Positions 1 through 6,762 of a stretch of 7,542 nt of DNA are shown here, piece by piece. The notes beneath the pieces were generated by a model. It was given only the letters and a program-made list of their open reading frames with translations. It was not told the origin of the DNA and did no database searches. Numbering within the stretch: position 1 is the stretch's first letter; every line of letters begins with the position of its first letter. Location of the stretch: the NCBI GenBank assembly GCA_903887095.1, contig CAISOQ010000064.1:1-7542 (forward strand), in the 5' to 3' direction. The position numbers were made by a program, and so were the translations under genes. Source of the stretch: an uncultured Flavobacteriia bacterium (GTDB lineage Bacteria > Bacteroidota > Bacteroidia > Flavobacteriales_D > Crocinitomicaceae).

Positions 1-1751
1 CCAGCATATTCATCTGTTTTAAAATCACTTAATCGAACAGTCACTGGTTTTGGATAAAAAGCTGCTGCAATTTTTGCCACATTCAAAGCCAATTGATCAA
101 TAAAGAATTCTTTTCCAGAACTATAGCCATCAATGAGTTTTTCAATCTGTTTTTTAACTCTGAAATCTCTTAAATGATCCATATGAATTAGTGCCATTGG
201 ATGAATGCGAATTTTATTGCTAATGATAAATTCTAGTCGCAACAACCCTATTCCCGAATTTGGATAAAAAGAGAGCTGAAAGGCTTGGTCTGGATCTGCT
301 AAAATCAATTTTACCAGTGTTTCAGTCTCAGGTATTTCACTGATGCTTACCTCCTTTTCATCCCATTCTGCTTTTCCGTCATAAACATTCCCAACGGATG
401 AAGAAATATCATCAACAGTTATTATTTGCCCTGATTGAATTAATCTGGTTACTCCTTCAGCACCGACCAATGCAACAGCGCCCAACTCCCTTGCCACAAT
501 TGCAGCATGACTTGTTCGTCCACCTCTTTCTGTTATTATCGCCGACGCTTTCTTTATTATTGGATCCCAATCAGGATTGGTTGTCTTTGTAACAAGGATT
601 TCGCCTGGTTGCAATCGAATTGATTGAGATGCAGTTTCTAAAACCCTCGCTTTACCAGTAACAATGCCATAACCAACAGCTGTTCCACTGACGATCTTTT
701 TACCTTTTTTACGCAATTGATACATTTTCACACTCACTTTCTTCTCTCGTGTATGAACAGTTTCCGGCCTCGCCTGAATAATGTATAAACGACCATTGAG
801 TCCATCCTTAGCCCACTCTATATCCATTGGTCTGTGGTAATGATCTTCAATTTTTTTCGCCCAAATCGCTAATTGTAACACTTCTTTATTTGAAAGTGAA
901 AAACTTGACCTCTTCATTCTTGAAGTGACCGTGTTATATGTCCCTGACTTAGCATTTCTAATGATCATGGTTTTTTCCTTTGCCCCTAACTGTCTGGAAA
1001 TGATACTGTCAGAAACTTCACCAAGAAGTGGTTTAAAAACTATAAATTCATCTGGGCTAACAGATCCTTGAACAATATTTTCGCAAAGTCCCCATGAACT
1101 ATTTATTACAATTACGTTTCTAAATCCAGTTTCCGGATCCAATGTAAAACAAACTCCTGAAGAGCCTTTATCGGAACGCACCATCTCTTGAATACCGACG
1201 GAAATTGAAACTGAGGTATGCGCTATCCCATGATGAAGTCGATACTTTATGGCTCTGCCATTGAAAAGAGATGCATAACATTTAATCACATGCTTTAAAA
1301 TCTCATCTACGCCTTTTACATTTAAAAAAGAATCGTGAAGACCTGCAAAACTGGCATGTGGTAAATCTTCCGTTGTAGCGCTGCTTCTAATTGCGAATGC
1401 AGTACTTTGAATTGTTGGTCCCATCTCTAAAAGATTTGCAACGATTTCAGCACGGACCGCATCAGGTAATTTACCTGTTAGAATCAAACTTTTTACTTTT
1501 TTTGAAACGGCATCAAGATTATTGTAGTTTTTTAAATTTAGAGTCTCTAGAATCTTTAACAAACGATCCTCGAAATTATTTTCCTTTAAAAATTTATCAA
1601 AAGCTTTTGTTGTAATGGCAAAACCATCGGGCAATAAAATCCCTTCTTTGACTAAACTAGAAGAAATTTCACCCAATGAAGCATTCTTCCCACCAACCAG
1701 TGGTATCGCTTCTTTTCCAATCTTTTTAAACGGTATAACATACTCTTCCAT
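1..1751 (-). CDS. ppsA: Phosphoenolpyruvate synthase (pyruvate, water dikinase), C-terminus beyond window
   Basis: This cytoplasmic enzyme converts pyruvate, ATP and water to PEP, AMP and phosphate, the entry step of gluconeogenesis from pyruvate. The 583 visible codons read without a break. The N-terminal ATP-grasp (PPDK N) domain begins with the family motif VGGKNASLGE (residues 19-28) and carries AFAIRSSATTEDLPHASFAG (118-137). Its end is marked by MDIEWAKDG and IIQARPETV (309-332). The swivelling phosphohistidine domain follows, with TERGGRTSHAAIVARELG (407-424); His415 should be the phosphorylated residue. The start of the PEP/pyruvate-binding barrel is seen in GLLRLEFII (502-510) and VRLSDFKTDEY (572-582). 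Family members run to about 800 residues, so roughly a quarter is missing. The ATG at 1751 is preceded by an in-frame stop seven codons upstream, which fixes the start. The gene could be read from the hydrolase gene 93 bases upstream or from its own promoter; none is clear. Product and start are secure. Confidence 0.96.
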   Translation of the reverse strand, partial: MEEYVIPFKKIGKEAIPLVGGKNASLGEISSSLVKEGILLPDGFAITTKAFDKFLKENNFEDRLLKILETLNLKNYNNLDAVSKKVKSLILTGKLPDAVRAEIVANLLEMGPTIQSTAFAIRSSATTEDLPHASFAGLHDSFLNVKGVDEILKHVIKCYASLFNGRAIKYRLHHGIAHTSVSISVGIQEMVRSDKGSSGVCFTLDPETGFRNVIVINSSWGLCENIVQGSVSPDEFIVFKPLLGEVSDSIISRQLGAKEKTMIIRNAKSGTYNTVTSRMKRSSFSLSNKEVLQLAIWAKKIEDHYHRPMDIEWAKDGLNGRLYIIQARPETVHTREKKVSVKMYQLRKKGKKIVSGTAVGYGIVTGKARVLETASQSIRLQPGEILVTKTTNPDWDPIIKKASAIITERGGRTSHAAIVARELGAVALVGAEGVTRLIQSGQIITVDDISSSVGNVYDGKAEWDEKEVSISEIPETETLVKLILADPDQAFQLSFYPNSGIGLLRLEFIISNKIRIHPMALIHMDHLRDFRVKKQIEKLIDGYSSGKEFFIDQLALNVAKIAAAFYPKPVTVRLSDFKTDEYA

Positions 1752-1754
1752 GCA

Positions 1755-1769
1755 CCGAATTAAACTCGG
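1755..1769 (-). promoter_or_regulatory. Small hairpin just before the ppsA start codon
   Basis: In the mRNA sense this reads CCGAGU-UUA-AUUCGG. It makes a six-pair stem (one G-U pair) with a three-base loop that ends three bases before the ATG of ppsA. A stem so close to the start could hinder ribosome loading or mark a protein-binding site, and the near-symmetry also fits a DNA operator. No U-tract follows, so it is not a terminator. A role is inference only; a 15-base imperfect palindrome can occur by chance. Confidence 0.3.
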
Positions 1770-1844
1770 TCAGAATACCTATCAAAATTTAATCTATTGA
1801 ATGGATTGATTTTTTCAATTAAGAAACAATTAATCTATATGAAA

Positions 1845-4505
1845 TCAATGCTGTCTAATGCTTCCTTTTTGTCCTTTTGGAATATCAAAAATCCATGAAT
1901 AATAGCCTACAAAATGTGAATCAAAAAAACCCTTTTCGTCATACAAATCAGCAGGAATATAGCGTCTATTTTCTTTTTTCAGTCCTCCAGCCAGGACTTG
2001 TGGAGCAACTCCATCCAACAGGCAGGGCGCATCTCCTCCTTTTTTATTGAAATTACTACCATATTGCCAAACTTCCTTCCATTCATCGAGCAATACTTTT
2101 CCGCAAGATGCATTCTCAGGAGCTATTATATAAAAGCCTCCAAATTGAATCTTGCCTCGCAATTCTCGGATAATACCTAATGCATAAGCATAACCCATGC
2201 TGTGAGCTACAAAATATATGGTGTCATTTTCTGACCTATTTGGAATCTCATTAAATACTTGCAATAAATTCTTACCCGCAATGCGACCATTATTCACACG
2301 TGTTTTGAACCCCTCCCAATTGGGTTCCGTTCTGTGTAAATCAGTTGTTTTCATTTCCTTCCCACCAAAAAAACCAGAGGACGTCATCTTTGTGGAATAG
2401 CATATATGTTTTCCTTTGTCACAACGCTTCGGATAAACGGCAGCTATTGTTGTGAAATTCAACAAACTTTTATGATTGCTAGTTGCTACTGAAAAATGTC
2501 CATCGGCATAATAGGTATCAGTTGGATTTATTCGTTTTTGAAATTGAATATCCATTTCATTCCACGGTCGCCAATAGTCATAACGATCAAATGTATAGAT
2601 GATATTCGACGAATTTGGGTATTCCAATCCCTTGTTTCGAATATCCTCAAAATTGTCCTCAAAACTATGCCCAACAGATGTTGGACGATAGCCATTTACA
2701 AAAACCAAAATACGTTTTGGAGGATCTTGAATGGTCATTTTATCAGTCAATTCAATTCCCAAATGATTATAAACACGCTGTTGAATTAATTTCCCTTCTT
2801 GCGTTTTTTCATTCACAACCATGTAATGACTAATTGCTCTCTTTCTGTAAGCGATCGCATTGACCAATAAACTATCACTATCTCCAGTAAGACGGAACGT
2901 TTGAATCACACCTGTCGTATCTTGAATAGCATCGAAATAAAGTACTCTTTTTCTCTTTTTCACATGCCAACCATCCTGCTTTCGTATAAAAATTTCGGAT
3001 TTCAATTTATTTTGAGTTCGCTGTTTGAGGTTCTGGTTATACAAAATAGTTTGAATTGCCTGATCAGTATTTAACTTTCCTAAATTTTTTAAAATGCCCG
3101 TTCTCACTTCAAATCTTTCATAGCCATCATTGATTAAATCAAATGCAATGGTGCAGCTTAGAATTGATATGGTTATAAATACCATTCTCAAAATAACCTT
3201 CCAAAATGCCACCTTGCGGATGCGATTTTTAATTCGTTGAAAGAGTTTAAAACGGATTAAAAAGGAAGTAATTGAGATAATTCCAAATGCAATCATATGC
3301 CAATAACAAATCATGTAATTGAACAATTTGAGTCGTGGCATGAATAGGAATTCATTGATATCCAAATGATAAGAAACAAAATTCTTTTTGTAAGGTCTTT
3401 TTATGCTTGATAAGAATTCATCTTCCATTAGTTTAATATTACCATCAACATCTTCTTGCCAAAAATAATAGGCTACCAATCCATTGTTCGTTCTTACATC
3501 CTCGTAATTATCATAATAAGAAAAACTGTGCGCATTGTGTCTAAGATCTTCCCATTGAAAGTGGGTTAACTCAAGTCCTTTCCCATCGTCCAATAAGTTA
3601 TTGGTGGCTCCTCTGACAGGACCTTTGCTTTCCCATGAATCTTTTAAATACCCAATGCTTTTTGCCAAAACATTCGCAGTATTTCTAACAAAAAGTGCGG
3701 TTGTATCAAACGTTGCAAAAGACAAGCCTTTACTTTTTACACAAAATGAGTTGAGTTCGCCATTGACAAAACTTGGGATGATGAACACATAAAATGATTT
3801 TTTGTCCGCAGTAGAAAAAGTTTCGAAATACAGGTCCCTCAATTCACGCATTTGCCGAGTGTACTGATCTGTAGTTAGCGGATTGTCAAAAAGTAAAAAC
3901 CGTTCGTTGTCTTTCAGCTTGAATTCTGGTTTAATTTGGATGTCCAAACTAACATTCGCTTGACGAAAAACTGCACTTAATCCAACCTTCAAACTATCTC
4001 CCCATTCATTCAAGGGAACCAAAGGAACAATGACAACTTTTTCATTCACCTTTTTATAAATCTTTACCTGCAACGAGTTTATTTTCTTTGACTTGTAGTA
4101 GACATCTACATTATAATCCATCTCATTTGCCGGCAGATTTACAGTCAGAGTGCTGTCGTTGGTTCGTCTGTATCGAATACGCTTTGTAGTATTTGAAAGT
4201 TGAAAACGAACACTGTCTTGAATAAAATAACGGTAGTTTTCTATCCTTACATCAACAATACCTTGGACATTTAACGGTAAAGATTTTACGGCAAGAAACA
4301 CTTTTTCTTTGCGATCATTTAACAATGTATCGTACTGATTTGACCACGCCTTAGAGCTGGGAGCATCGAATCCATAAAAATCTTGGCTATTCTTGACAAA
4401 TTGAAAACCTACTTTTTTATTAGCGATAACTTTTCTTTGAGAATAGGCTGTTTGTGTTCCAAAAAGGAAAGCAACGAAAAAAAGATATTTTAAAACAGTT
4501 CTCAA
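1845..4505 (-). CDS. Envelope alpha/beta hydrolase fused to a degenerate metalloprotease-like domain
   Basis: I do not recognise a named family for the whole 886-residue protein. A signal peptide (residues 1-22) is followed by a region rich in predicted beta strand and then a segment at about 238-325 that resembles zinc metalloproteases. It has a KSFYVFIIPSF strand and a NNLLDDGKGLELTHFQWEDLR block like the NLMDY...QW motif after HExxH in such enzymes. The expected HExxH position reads AKSIGY, so the zinc ligands appear lost. Two membrane helices (about 394-417 and 434-456) flank a basic loop (RFKLFQRIKNRIRK), which puts both large domains in the periplasm by the positive-inside rule. The C-terminal part (about 596-886) is an alpha/beta hydrolase. 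It has ILVFVNGYRP as the oxyanion-side strand, AHSMG as nucleophile elbow (Ser769; Bacillus subtilis LipA has the same motif), and Glu797 and His864 as candidate triad members. Cys695/702 and Cys801/828 could form disulfides. The start is TTG: no ATG occurs before residue 129, and only TTG keeps the signal peptide. Substrate unknown. Confidence 0.85.
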   Translation of the reverse strand: MRTVLKYLFFVAFLFGTQTAYSQRKVIANKKVGFQFVKNSQDFYGFDAPSSKAWSNQYDTLLNDRKEKVFLAVKSLPLNVQGIVDVRIENYRYFIQDSVRFQLSNTTKRIRYRRTNDSTLTVNLPANEMDYNVDVYYKSKKINSLQVKIYKKVNEKVVIVPLVPLNEWGDSLKVGLSAVFRQANVSLDIQIKPEFKLKDNERFLLFDNPLTTDQYTRQMRELRDLYFETFSTADKKSFYVFIIPSFVNGELNSFCVKSKGLSFATFDTTALFVRNTANVLAKSIGYLKDSWESKGPVRGATNNLLDDGKGLELTHFQWEDLRHNAHSFSYYDNYEDVRTNNGLVAYYFWQEDVDGNIKLMEDEFLSSIKRPYKKNFVSYHLDINEFLFMPRLKLFNYMICYWHMIAFGIISITSFLIRFKLFQRIKNRIRKVAFWKVILRMVFITISILSCTIAFDLINDGYERFEVRTGILKNLGKLNTDQAIQTILYNQNLKQRTQNKLKSEIFIRKQDGWHVKKRKRVLYFDAIQDTTGVIQTFRLTGDSDSLLVNAIAYRKRAISHYMVVNEKTQEGKLIQQRVYNHLGIELTDKMTIQDPPKRILVFVNGYRPTSVGHSFEDNFEDIRNKGLEYPNSSNIIYTFDRYDYWRPWNEMDIQFQKRINPTDTYYADGHFSVATSNHKSLLNFTTIAAVYPKRCDKGKHICYSTKMTSSGFFGGKEMKTTDLHRTEPNWEGFKTRVNNGRIAGKNLLQVFNEIPNRSENDTIYFVAHSMGYAYALGIIRELRGKIQFGGFYIIAPENASCGKVLLDEWKEVWQYGSNFNKKGGDAPCLLDGVAPQVLAGGLKKENRRYIPADLYDEKGFFDSHFVGYYSWIFDIPKGQKGSIRQH

Positions 4506-4520
4506 TTTTGAGGATACGAT

Positions 4521-5102
4521 TTATTTAGTCAACTGAATAAAAAGTTCTGTACCAGCTCTAGGACCAATTGAGTTATTGCACGGCTCCATTGATACAACTG
4601 AAAAAAAAGGTTTAAAAATTCCCATGTATTCCGATTTACTGCCACCAAACGGAGGACCACCTTCGAATTCACGATCGAACAATAACCCTACCAGTTTCCC
4701 TCCAGAATTTAATAATGAAGAAACTTTTTCCGCATAAGCGGCTCTCAAGGTTGGATCAATTGCGCAAAAAAGTGTTTGTTCGAAGATTAAATCATATTTC
4801 TCTTCATGTAAAAAGAAATCTCCAACATGCAGATTTGTTAGAGGGAAATCCGGGTTTCTAAATTTAAATTTACTCAGAGATTGTGGCGCAAAATCCAATA
4901 AATGAACATTGGTGAATCCCTTTTTGAAAAGGTATTCTCCTTCATGTCCAGCACCGCACCCAGGATTTAAAATTTTAACATCACGTTCAGGAATTCCATC
5001 AATAAATTCTTTGATGGGAGGAGAAACTTGTCCCAAATCCCACCCAAACTGATCGTTCAAATAGCGGTTGTTCCAATATTCAGCTGACAAAAAATCCGAC
5101 AT
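4521..5102 (-). CDS. TPMT-superfamily SAM-dependent methyltransferase
   Basis: This is a small cytoplasmic class I methyltransferase of 193 residues, the usual bacterial length for the thiopurine/halide-thiocyanate methyltransferase superfamily. The N-terminal motif YWNNRYLNDQFGWDLGQVSP (residues 9-28) is the family signature. ILNPGCGAGHEGEYL (44-58) is the glycine-rich SAM-binding loop, and LLD (68-70) ends the next strand with the acidic residue expected to hold the ribose. FEQTLFCAI (107-115) and LLFDREFEGGPPFGGSKSEY (140-159) are also typical, the latter lining the substrate side. Members methylate thiols, halides, thiocyanate, sulfide, or selenium and tellurium species; the sequence does not say which. 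The gene starts 18 bases beyond the stem of a strong terminator that ends the preceding gene, so it probably has its own promoter, and it is followed after only 15 bases by the hydrolase gene. The ATG at 5102 fits the family N-terminus. Confidence 0.92.
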   Translation of the reverse strand: MSDFLSAEYWNNRYLNDQFGWDLGQVSPPIKEFIDGIPERDVKILNPGCGAGHEGEYLFKKGFTNVHLLDFAPQSLSKFKFRNPDFPLTNLHVGDFFLHEEKYDLIFEQTLFCAIDPTLRAAYAEKVSSLLNSGGKLVGLLFDREFEGGPPFGGSKSEYMGIFKPFFSVVSMEPCNNSIGPRAGTELFIQLTK

Positions 5103-5120
5103 GATTTAAAAGTACGGAAA

Positions 5121-5148
5121 TAAAAAATCCCGTCCTTTCGAACGGGAT
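5121..5148 (-). terminator. Intrinsic terminator of the BtuG-like gene
   Basis: In the transcript a seven-base-pair perfect stem, AUCCCGU paired with ACGGGAU around an eight-base loop, is followed directly by a run of six U. It begins 23 bases after the stop codon of the propeller gene. This is the clearest terminator in the window. It separates the riboswitch-controlled gene from the methyltransferase. In the opposite direction the tail is only weakly U-rich, so it mainly serves the minus strand. Confidence 0.88.
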
Positions 5149-5171
5149 CAATTTTATATTAAAAGATGTTA

Positions 5172-6449
5172 TTAATGCACCAAAATCTTTTGAACGCCCG
5201 CAGAAGTTCCGCTTGATACGTTCACAAAGTAATAGCCCTTTAGTAAGTCAGAAACATCTATCTTTTGATTTTCAAACGCCTTACCACTAGCAACAACTTT
5301 CCCTGCAACATCTGTAATTGAATAATCACCCTCTTTTACATTTGAAACTGTAAATTGACCTTCAGTTGGATTTGGGTAAACTCCAAAACTCAATTCATTT
5401 TCACCCATTCCTGCTGCTGATGGACGAATATCAAAAACGATTGTTCCCGGCGAAACACTGGTCGTAAACAAGGCTACCTCCGAATTTGAAGCATCAAAAA
5501 TATGTACTTTACCAAAAGAGAAGAAATCTGTTTCACTCGCGAATAGATTCCCAGAAACTGGTTCTTGAGCTAATTCATAATAATTGGTAGAATGTCCACT
5601 TATTGGACCAACATTGTTCATGATAGTAATATCAAATTCATTCAAGGTCGTTTCCATTGAAATTTGATACACCAACTTATCATCTCGTAAAGCAGATGTT
5701 CCGCAACCAGTTGACGCAGTTGCCAAATTCATCGTCGAATTTGAAGATCCATCCATTGCAATTTTTGAAACAGATGAACCCGACCAATCTTTGTTATTTA
5801 CAGAATAAATAAATGAACCAACTTTCAATAAATTGTCAGGATTCTTGCCGTCAGGACCTAAATCGATTTCGTTTCCATATAGCAAAGTATTCATATCTAA
5901 TTTTCCAATAATACCGACTTCATTTCCCCAATCATATCCATTGTTTACAGCAATGTATGCAATTGAACCATCAACAACGATGTTCTGAGATGCCCACTGT
6001 GGACCTTCAGATGCCGTGAATGCATGGACAAGAGAAAGGTCATTTGTATTATAGACATGTAAGTAAGAATCATAGGTAGTTAAATATTCACCTCTCGTTG
6101 CAATTAATTTATCTTGGTAAACAGCTAAGTTTCTAACTCCCGGACAATCTACCGAAGCTATTTGGGCATGTGTATTCAAGTCAAACTTGAAAATCTTTGT
6201 GTCTGCTGCCACATAATAGTAACCTTGATCGATAATTAAATCCGATGCAAATCGCATTCCGTTCAAAGTATCAACTGAAAGGTATTGCTGAGTTACTGGG
6301 TTATATGAACCTACAGTTACCGGAACCACTATTTCACCAGTTGTGTAATCTTGGTAACCTTCATTTAAAATCAATGCTTGATGAAGGTAGTTTTGTGCAC
6401 TTGCAATTCCTGTGCTCAAAGCAAAAATAAACAGTAAACTTTTTTTCAT
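5172..6449 (-). CDS. Secreted BtuG-like beta-propeller protein with T9SS sorting domain
   Basis: This is a probable cell-surface corrinoid-binding protein. A signal peptide (MKKSLLFIFALSTGIASA, cleaved before Gln19) is followed by about 325 residues of repeated short beta units in the style of YncE/DUF5074 seven-bladed propellers. The opening ALILNEG (residues 25-31), then SYNP, SDLIIDQGYYYVAADTKIFK (69-88) and PGVRNLAVYQDKLIATRG (103-120) resemble the start of Bacteroides BtuG, the surface lipoprotein that binds vitamin B12 and passes it to BtuB. No lipobox cysteine is present. Instead residues about 353-425 form a type A T9SS sorting domain (FGVYPNPTEGQFTV, DLLKGYYFVNVSSG, ending KILVH), so export and anchoring should use the type IX system. 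A cobalamin riboswitch in the leader gives independent support for the B12 role, and a terminator follows the stop. The start region is AT-rich without a Shine-Dalgarno sequence, usual for the phylum. Propeller and sorting domain are firm; corrinoid binding is inferred. Confidence 0.88.
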   Translation of the reverse strand: MKKSLLFIFALSTGIASAQNYLHQALILNEGYQDYTTGEIVVPVTVGSYNPVTQQYLSVDTLNGMRFASDLIIDQGYYYVAADTKIFKFDLNTHAQIASVDCPGVRNLAVYQDKLIATRGEYLTTYDSYLHVYNTNDLSLVHAFTASEGPQWASQNIVVDGSIAYIAVNNGYDWGNEVGIIGKLDMNTLLYGNEIDLGPDGKNPDNLLKVGSFIYSVNNKDWSGSSVSKIAMDGSSNSTMNLATASTGCGTSALRDDKLVYQISMETTLNEFDITIMNNVGPISGHSTNYYELAQEPVSGNLFASETDFFSFGKVHIFDASNSEVALFTTSVSPGTIVFDIRPSAAGMGENELSFGVYPNPTEGQFTVSNVKEGDYSITDVAGKVVASGKAFENQKIDVSDLLKGYYFVNVSSGTSAGVQKILVH

Positions 6450-6491
6450 TTTCTAAGTTTTAAAAAAATAAATAATTAAAAACAGAAGAAT

Positions 6492-6536
6492 GAAAAAAGA
6501 AGGACACGTCAAACGTATAACGCTTGCAATGAGTCC
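6492..6536 (-). terminator. Probable riboswitch expression-platform terminator
   Basis: In the leader RNA, GGAC and GUCC close an imperfect 35-base hairpin whose inner stem is CAAGCGU paired with ACGUUUG (one G-U pair) around a UAU loop. The U-rich tail UUCUUUUUUC follows at once. It lies between the cobalamin aptamer and the propeller gene, as an attenuator should. The 5' arm GACUC can pair instead with GAGUC at the edge of the B12 box (6582-6586), which would break the hairpin. The outer stem has mismatches, so strength is uncertain, and control at translation is not excluded. Confidence 0.55.
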
Positions 6537-6563
6537 GACTTTAATCTGAAGTCTTCTCAACAT

Positions 6564-6725
6564 GTCTCAGGCAAGTATTCTGACTCCTACCAACTCTACC
6601 CTGTCTTCCCATCTGCACAAGCAGACAGTGACTTTATTAGGGAGATCTTGCGGCAGTTACAGCTGCAGATACAGTTCCGGATTCAAACCGGATTCCTTAT
6701 TAATCCACGAAGTGGAACCAAAGAC
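6564..6725 (-). ncRNA. Cobalamin (adenosylcobalamin-type) riboswitch aptamer
   Basis: The minus-strand RNA carries the hallmarks of the cobalamin riboswitch in order. A 5' segment with UUGGUUCC and a small UCCAC-UUC-GUGGA hairpin leads to AAGGAAUCCGGUUUGAAUCC followed by GGAACUG, the conserved core with its CCGG pairings (about 6672-6697). Next come GCUGUAACUGCC, then AGUCACUG...GGGAAGACAGGG, and finally the B12 box GUCAGAAUACUUGCCUGA (about 6567-6584). GUCUU at 6725-6721 can pair with GAGAC at 6568-6564 to close stem P1. The span of about 160 bases is on the short side for the class. It lies 115 bases before the start of the BtuG-like gene in the same direction, so B12 is expected to repress that gene. 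Assignment rests on motif recognition; boundaries are approximate by about 10 bases. Confidence 0.95.
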
Positions 6726-6762
6726 GATGCGAATGTAAACAAATAATAAGTTCAAGCCTTAA

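Noticed and set aside
398..1800. Several open frames of 60-74 codons on the plus strand across ppsA (398-592, 1391-1615, 1615-1800).
   Set aside because: They are antisense to an intact, highly conserved gene, have low-complexity or unconvincing translations, and lack any start signal.
1801..1849. Inverted repeat after the hydrolase stop as an intrinsic terminator.
   Set aside because: The arms are 29 bases apart, AT-rich, and not followed by a U-run in the minus-strand transcript.
1998..3792. Plus-strand open frames of 60-97 codons within the hydrolase gene.
   Set aside because: They are antisense shadows of a continuous 886-residue coding frame, with no recognisable domain.
6672..6695. 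Short direct repeat GAATCCGG / GAATCCGG as a mobile-element or CRISPR-like repeat.
   Set aside because: It is the conserved core of the cobalamin aptamer.
6736..6762. Possible promoter for the riboswitch transcript: TATTATTTG on the minus strand (6748-6740), close to the Bacteroidota -7 element TAnnTTTG.
   Set aside because: The spacing inside the element is one base off and no TTG lies 17-23 bases upstream, so I cannot support it.
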